Below the pieces are notes generated by a model. The model ran no database searches and was not told the DNA's origin. It saw nothing but the letters and a program-made list of their open reading frames with translations. The translations under genes were made by a program, and so were the position numbers. A stretch of DNA of 64,000 bases from Cryptomeria japonica. Lineage: Eukaryota > Streptophyta > Pinopsida > Cupressales > Cupressaceae. The stretch covers positions 111,757,783 to 111,821,782 of the forward strand of contig NC_081406.1 in assembly GCF_030272615.1 (NCBI RefSeq), read 5' to 3'. Positions 57,905-64,000 of the stretch are shown here, piece by piece (positions within the stretch are counted from its first letter, which is position 1; each line of letters opens with the position of its first letter).

Positions 57905-60302
57905 GGTAAAACAACTCTTCCACCAAGAATTCATAACGTTGTTGATATTCCTATGTTTGAAGTAGAGAAGCAAGTGTTGCCATGGCATCTGCTACTTTGT
58001 TGTCATTCCTTGGAATATGCTGAAAAGTGATTTCAACAAAGTATTTCTTGACATCATCAACCATATTCTTATAAGGTATTAGATTTTCATCCTTTATTTG
58101 ATAATCATCGTTGATTTGATTTATGATGAGCTGAGAGTCTCCAAAGACCCGTAGCTGTGTAATGTTCCATTCTATGGCCATCTTTATTCCTGTGACCAAA
58201 GCTTCATATTTTGTTGTGTTATTGGTGCATGGAAAGCTTAATTTTTATGCCTTTGGAATTGTGTGACCTTGTGGTGTGATGAATATAATGCCTGCTCCCA
58301 GACTGATAGTTAGGTGATGTATTATAAGATATGGATATAACCCTAGAATGTCTGCATATGACCAAGCAAAATTGATTTGCCGTCTATTGAAGAGTTCCAA
58401 ATATTTTTGCCTTTCGTGTTCTAATAGAGAGATTGTTGGATGTAGATCAATTGTACCAATGGTAACTACCTATGTTGGTTCTATTAGGATAGATGACCTC
58501 TCTTGATAGTATTCAGGTAAGGTGTCAAATCTCCCATCTTCTGGCACCTCAAGGAGGTTTTCACCGTTAGATGTGTCCTTTCTTTTTACTTTTTCACAGT
58601 CTAATATTGCCAATAAATGGTTTTCAGTAGTACACTTGATATTGTTTTCTTTATTTTCATTTTTGTGACTAGGAGATTTGGCACCCACTTGACTTGAAGA
58701 TATGTTAGTGAAATCCCTGGTAGAAGTTGTTGCAGATTCAATTGCATTAAGATATAAGGATATGGCATGGTCATTAGGAAAGGTATCAATGATGGTATGT
58801 CTTTCATTTTCCTAGTCCATAAGTTCAGGATGGATTAAGGGGAAAGGATCCTCCGGTTGAATTGTTTTAAAGATATTAGGGGTCATGATAGAGATGTCAG
58901 ATCTTTTAATATGTATTTCAATGTCTAGAACAATACTCTCATCAAAATGACCTCTCACAAGTAGCTCCCGATTGTCCTTGATTAAGTCCAAGTCAACCAA
59001 ATGTGATTCTAATTCAAGTGGGCTAGTTCCTAACATTTTTCCCGCATATGCATGAACTACATCGACATCTACATCTTCTTATTCCCTTTCAATTGCATGT
59101 TTCTCTTGTATGTTATCATGTTCATCTTTTTGTTGGCTAGAAGATGTGTCCTCTAGTAAAGTAACTTGTCCATACCCTAAGCCTGATTTGTATGTATCCT
59201 GCTGAGTATGAAGTTGTATATATTCTGGGATATCTTCTTTTCTTTTCTTTGTCTACAGCACATCTTTGTCTTCTATTTCCTCTGATAATGTCCCAGCACT
59301 GATAAATGCTCCATCAAATATAGGAATATTTTTCACAATGGGTTGTTTTTTAGAGTTTGATGGTTTTTCATAAGACTTAGGAGAAAGTGGTATCTGTGAT
59401 AGTGAATATTCTTCATTCCCTAGATCTCTTAGCTGCATTTGTTTTTCCATGCTTGAAAAAATTGATGCAAATGATTGTTCCTTGGATTGTGTGCTTGAAG
59501 ATGTTGCCTCTCTGCTATGTGGAACAATGACCTCTTGAACTGGTCTCAGATTACTACAACACTACAATGGATTTGAGTCTGCTAAGATCGTGATTTCCTG
59601 CCCATTATATGGAAACTTTAGGCACTTATGATATGTTGATGGAATAGCCTATATGTCATGTATCCATGGTTTTCCCATGAGTATGTTGTATGATAAATTC
59701 AAGTCTAGAACTTGGCATGTTGTGTCTTTCTACAAAGGTCCCACTTTGATTGCTAATATCACAATTCCTTTAGAGGAACACTCTTCTTCATCATGTGATT
59801 TGAATGTGATCTTTTTCCAGGGATCAAGTATATCTTCAGAATAACCTAGAGCATAGACAAGACTCAATGAGAAAATGTTTAAGCTAGCTCCCCCATCTAT
59901 TAGGGCACGTTTAACGAGTGCTTTATGAATGAGGACTTCAATTTGAAAGTGAGTGTTATGGGGATTTTGCAAGGAATCAATACTTGGATATGAAGGAGAT
60001 GGGCTTTAAATATGATCCTCTGAAATAGGTTTGATGGCCATTATGGATATCCCTTGGGGAACTTCATCCTTGGGTGTATTGTTTGGTGAGGATGCTATGG
60101 AAGGTTCTTGCAAGTTTTCAAGGGGTATAGAAATAGATTCCTTTGGAGAGTCAATTTTTTTATGGGGGGATGAGCCATTGCTAGACATAGGTGTGTGATT
60201 TTGATCTTCCTCATCAAAATCCCTTAGGGATCTCTTTAAGAGTTGCATAAAAGAGCCACCTTTCTTTGGACAAGTATTTGAATCCTTGTGAGGTTTTGAC
60301 AT
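57905..60302 (-). pseudogene. Element G pol remnant: protease and RNase H, RT deleted
   Basis: From the right: a gag remnant (MSKPHKDSNTCPKKGG), then an aspartic protease at 59972-59730 with ALIDGGASLNIFSLSL. A long linker follows, with NFAWSYADILGLYPYLIIHH near 58370, the usual start of plant Gypsy RT. The sequence then jumps directly to GAGIIFITPQGH and the Tat-type RNase H (EALVTGIKMAIEWN, LRVFGDSQLIINQIN, HIPRNDNKVADAMATLASLL at 58199-57951). All RT motifs between are missing, so there is an internal deletion of probably more than 1 kb. The fragment ends in FLVEEL at the J junction. Stops are frequent. Confidence 0.85.
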
Positions 60303-62496
60303 AGTTGGATTTTGATTTTGGACTTGTTTTATTTTTCTGATATGTTGACTTGTTATGTCTTCTTCTTATATTTTTCTTTGGTATGCCATGTTTCTATGAT
60401 CTTGAACTATTTCAAATGTTTATGTTTCCATTTCTACGATCTTTCATCTCTGCGCTCTAGTTAAAACGGGCATACACATGTGTTGAATGTTGTGCAAGGA
60501 TTCGATTATCTAAGAGGTGTTTCGATAAGTGGCCAACTGTCAATGTAGATACGATAGAGTGATATGACACGAAAAGATAATTCAAGTATTTGAAAGTTTG
60601 TAAGTTTTTTTATCTTCATTTTTTGGAGTGCAATGATGATGATTTTGATAAAACCAAGTCGAATAGGAATGATATATCCTATGATATGGGACAAGGTTGT
60701 CCTAACCAAATGTTGTTGTTCTGTGATAGAGGATGATAGATCTTGATGAGAAACTATTTTTTGAGTGATCAGTTTATCAAAGAAGGTGATAATGCACTTT
60801 GAGATTTTTAGATCTTGAACTTGTTGAAGGTGAATACTTGAAAATCTTGGGGTGTCTAGTTCTAGAATTCAATTTGATAGAAGATAACTTGACCAAGTGA
60901 ACCAAGAAGACAACCTAAGCACAAAATGACAGATATCAGGTGTATATACTCACTATAAATTGACCAATAAAACATGACATATCTGAAAAAGACATGCAAG
61001 AAGACAACTCTGGATTGATAGAGACAGAAATTCGTATGACAGTTTATACAGTCCAGACGATAAACTAGAAATCTCACACTACAAAGGCTTAAACTTGTAT
61101 GACACCTCCCACAAAGCCAGACGATAAAAGATAACAAAAAAGCTTATGCTAAACTAACTCGTACGACAATTCCCACAGAACCATATTGTAAACTAGATTT
61201 TTTCGTACGACAAACTAGAAAGCTCATACGACTGAGGACAAACAGAGACAAAAATTTTGTTTTGACAGATTTTTGACCAAAAATGTTTGATATTTTGATT
61301 CTGTTTTCTAGTTTTAGATGTCTGATTTTCTGTTTCAGAGATAAAAACATAGCAAACATGCGATATGATAAGGGACCTTAAGCACAACATGCTAAATCCT
61401 AAGGAAGTTGGCTGAGAGAGAAAACATTTGCTTGCAAACTTAGGTACACACCCAATAGCTAATTAGAATATGACCGCTGAGTCTCATGCAATGGATTCTC
61501 AACCCTTTATTATCCAACTCCAAATGCTAATGGGGGCACGATATGGAAAGTGTCTTGGGAGATTTACTATCTCTCTTGCACAAAGATTATCCCCCTTTCG
61601 GAGGTGAATCAGGTAGCTTCTATCTTAGGGTTCGTAGTAAGGGTTTTCATTTGAAATTACCCCTTGCAATTGTACAAGCGCGATTGAGGCCTATAGACCA
61701 ACAAGGTACCGAAACAAGAAGTAGTCATGCAAGCGTGATTGAGACCGCAAGGCCCTACTAAATGTACGATATGAGAGATCTCAAAAGAGAAAACTCAAAT
61801 AATCCCATCCTCTGAGACTTTAATCCCAAGAGGCCTATTTTTTAGATTGAATCAGAAAGCTTAGGTCTAGTTGTACTCACTTGGGTTGTTCTCACAGGGT
61901 GATTACTTTTTCCCATTGTGACATGCCCGCTAAAGGTATTCAAATTTCAAACATAGAAGCGCTTCAAGGGTCGGGATTTCTGATTGTCCAAATGGACAAG
62001 AGCATACTCTCCTACCTTTTAGACAACTTCTTAGAAAACAAGATGTTCATTTACCATTAGAAAAATAAGTGTGCCTAGAAAACTTTAAGAAGACAAAAAG
62101 TTTGGTTGAGTTCTCTTAGGCAACCTGCAAAACAGATACGTTAGTAGTCATCTTTTTTTTATGAAATGAAGCTTTGGCAAATGTAATCTTCAACACTCGT
62201 CCTGCAAAAACCAATTAGGCTGCTAGAAAACTCACAAATAGACCAGGGTTAGCATTAGTAATGGCAAAATTGAAGTATAAAAACCCTAAAATGCAATTTG
62301 TTTTAAAAACATAGAAGCAGAAACTCATACGAGTATTCTCACCTGCTCATATGAGTATTCTCACATACCCATACGAGTGCACAAAGAAACTCGTATGGTA
62401 CTGTAAAGGTACTCATACAAGATTCTGGAACAGGCTCAACCAGAAACCCATGAGATTGAAGATTTGATGATGAGAGAGGCCAATAGATTAGATTTC
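60303..62496 (-). other. Leader of element G
   Basis: Untranslated leader between PBS and the gag remnant; most of gag is absent. 61340-62130 is repeated at 53640-54440. No gene is visible. Short frames such as 60862-61137 have no domain. Confidence 0.7.
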
Positions 62497-62516
62497 CAGC
62501 CCCAAGCTGGGCACCA
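62497..62516 (-). other. Primer-binding site of element G
   Basis: The complement reads TGGTGCCCAGCTTGGGGCTG, three bases from the LTR at 62520. It resembles the 3' end of a tRNA but the isoacceptor is not assigned; it differs from the iMet site of the Copia elements. Confidence 0.75.
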
Positions 62517-62519
62517 AAA

Positions 62520-63631
62520 TGTCGTTTGTGTGAAGTAGGGTACCTGCAGCTGCAACACAAACACTCAATAGATCATTACAAGCATGGTTAGAAAAATAAA
62601 AGAAAATGAAATATAAACCATGACAAAGCTACCTATCGCCTCCTAAGAGATGTGAGTGTGGATTTTCTCTCAGATCTGGATAAGCAATCCCAGTGACTTG
62701 ACTACACCTAGACGGATGATTTAAAATGATATGATATACAGCTAGATGAGATTGATTATGCTAGATTGATCCAAGAGGCTAATTAAGCTAATGATATGCA
62801 TGATTAAGCTATGATGATGACGCAATTAAGCTAGAATGGAGATTGATTAAGCTACATGATTCAATAATTATGCTAGAAAATGATCAAATTAAGCTAGATC
62901 TAAGATGCAAATGCCTATAGTAACAATGCCTAAATTGATATGAGATGGGATCCTTTGTGCTCCAAAATGGGGGATATTTATAGGATTTCCAAGGCCAGGG
63001 GTGAGGTGGCAGGAATCAACAGTAAAGATTGAGTTTGGAGATATCAAGGGTGAAATTGGAGGTTAGAGAAGAGGTTGGAGGAAGGGACACTTGTCATCTC
63101 TATGGTCACAAGTGTCAAGGATCCTTGCTCATAAGAGGGCAAGTGTCCAAGGGAGGAGACATGTGGCATAAGTGCCATGTGTCTCATGGGGAGAATATAC
63201 ACACCATAGGAGGTTAAGATGTGCAAGAGGATAGGGTTAGTTAGACCCAGGGTTAGGTGGAATGGGTTAGGTTAGGGGATGGTTAGATTAGGTGGTTAGA
63301 AGTTAGGAGGCATGTGGGTAATTTTAATATAAAAATTCAAATAATAGGAAAAGGCTAATTAACTTTCAACAACTCATAAATTGATTTGTTTTAATTAATT
63401 AGGGGATTAGAAGGAATGAATTAAATGGGGGGGGATTAATTAATTTGGATTAATTAATCAAAGGGGACTATTGAAATGAACCTATTAAATAAATCCTTAG
63501 ATTTATTAATAAGTAGATGATTGGGAGAATTTAATCAATTTGCTAATGAATTTAATTAAATTGGGAAGGGAGATTAGTTAAATAATTTATTATTTACTTA
63601 ATTATCTTCAAACCATTTTTAGGTGTATACA
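62520..63631 (-). repeat. 5' LTR of element G
   Basis: 1,112 bp, starting TGTCGTTTGTGTGAAG and ending GGTGTATACA. Uninterrupted counterpart of 24112-36181. Short frames inside (for example 63029-63217) recur in the other copy at 24622-24813 but carry no domain. Confidence 0.9.
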
Positions 63632-63951
63632 ATGACAAGAGATATGCTGGTTGGAAAGATTGTTGTATTTGAGCTAAGCGAATTTGGAGAATCACATGGA
63701 AAGTCTGAGACAACATTTAGAGCATCAACATCTATATCTGGAAAGCAGAAGTATGATCTTGATAAGAGAAAAATATCTAGATATGAAAGAGAGAGAAGAA
63801 AAATGGAAGAGCAAGAAAAAGAGTTGGATGAGATTGAATAATTGATTGGCTGAAGATTGCCTAAAGGAGTCGATAAGTATGATGGAAAACTACCTCTGAA
63901 ATGTTTCTCTTGCAATAAGATAGGAAATTTTGCTTCTAGAAGCCTAGAGAT
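63632..63951 (+). pseudogene. Element F gag, 3' part with zinc knuckle
   Basis: Continues the F gag from 24111: MTRDMLVGKIVVFELSEFG corresponds to VTRDTLIGKLSTFEIEEFG in C. An Arg/Lys/Glu-rich stretch, a TAA (63839-63841) and a TGA follow. A knuckle CFSCNKIGNFASRS comes next, with His changed to Asn and the last Cys to Ser. Gag-like sequence stops at about 63951. Confidence 0.85.
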
Positions 63952-64000
63952 TGTTGGGACTCATAAATTTGAGTGAATTTGAGAGGCCCATTTCAAAATT
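63952..64000. other. Unassigned sequence at the right edge, possible LTR start
   Basis: The gag of F changes abruptly to TGTTGGGACTCATAAATT. A TGTTGG start is typical of LTRs here, so another insertion may begin at 63952. The window ends too soon to tell. Confidence 0.35.

Larger units (their letters stand above)
24112..63631 (-). mobile_element. Element G: Ty3/Gypsy retrotransposon, deeply interrupted
   Basis: Minus-strand element occupying 39.5 kb because of later insertions. Its 5' LTR is 62520-63631 (1,112 bp). Its 3' LTR is 24112-36181, 1,114 bp once H and its TSD are removed. A PBS sits at 62497-62516 and a purine tract (complement AAAGAGGGGC) follows 36181. Coding remains are protease, a plant Tat-type RNase H and integrase; RT is deleted and most of gag is absent. 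It lies inside the gag of F: the reading before 24111 resumes at 63632. I do not see a convincing 5-bp duplication (gtaac against atgac). Confidence 0.85.

Overview
This window is plant nuclear DNA made almost entirely of nested LTR retrotransposons. I found no host gene, rRNA or tRNA gene, and no CRISPR array. The evidence for a plant is the Ty1/Copia Gag-Pol proteins, primer-binding sites complementary to initiator-Met tRNA (TGGTATCAGAGC), Tat-like Ty3/Gypsy fragments with a plant-type RNase H, very long LTRs, and teloboxes of the AAACCCTAA type. A large-genome seed plant, perhaps a gymnosperm, fits best, but the species cannot be read from the sequence.

Layout. Three stacks of insertions can be unpicked from LTR ends and target-site duplications (TSDs). 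Stack 1 (1-22430): a pol-less element E on the minus strand was split by Copia element B (minus, 340-21022). B was then split twice, by element A inside its 3' LTR (plus, 344-6928) and by Copia element C inside its integrase region (plus, 10623-17280, TSD ggaat). The first 338 bases of the window are therefore the continuation of the gene fragment at 21024-22430. Stack 2 (23427-64000): a Copia gag, F, was split by Gypsy element G (minus, 24112-63631). The 3' LTR of G was split by Copia element H (minus, 24911-35861, TSD gcatg). The 3' LTR of H was split by a 4.3-kb solo LTR (25391-29700, TSD cttcc). Stack 3, inside G: a block J carries a Gypsy LTR, leader and gag-like ORF but no pol. J was itself split by pol-less element D (41468-50346, TSD aatat), and its LTR by a 1.56-kb solo LTR (55177-56740, TSD tctgt). 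A roughly 1-kb element with terminal inverted repeats (TIRs) lies at the E/F boundary (22436-23426).

How the parts relate. B, C, H and F are Copia elements with the order gag, protease, integrase, RT and RNase H. They have iMet primer sites and several GGGGGAG purine tracts before the 3' LTR, as I recall for the Sirevirus lineage. A, D and E use the same cis signals but carry two other ORFs: a coiled-coil protein with four zinc knuckles, and a very long charged protein of 1,088 codons in A. They look like a non-autonomous family that would need enzymes supplied by Copia relatives. G retains protease, RNase H and integrase but has lost reverse transcriptase.

Most notable signals. (1) A hairpin with a poly-C loop at the U5/PBS boundary, whose stem covaries among five LTR families. 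(2) A 36-bp-periodic array of six hairpins with different but self-complementary stems inside the 4.3-kb solo LTR. (3) The conserved pol-less A/D/E two-ORF system. (4) An inverted repeat that brackets the PPT/U3 junction. Almost every ORF is broken, largely by C-to-T type stop codons (CAG to TAG), as expected for methylated, decaying elements.
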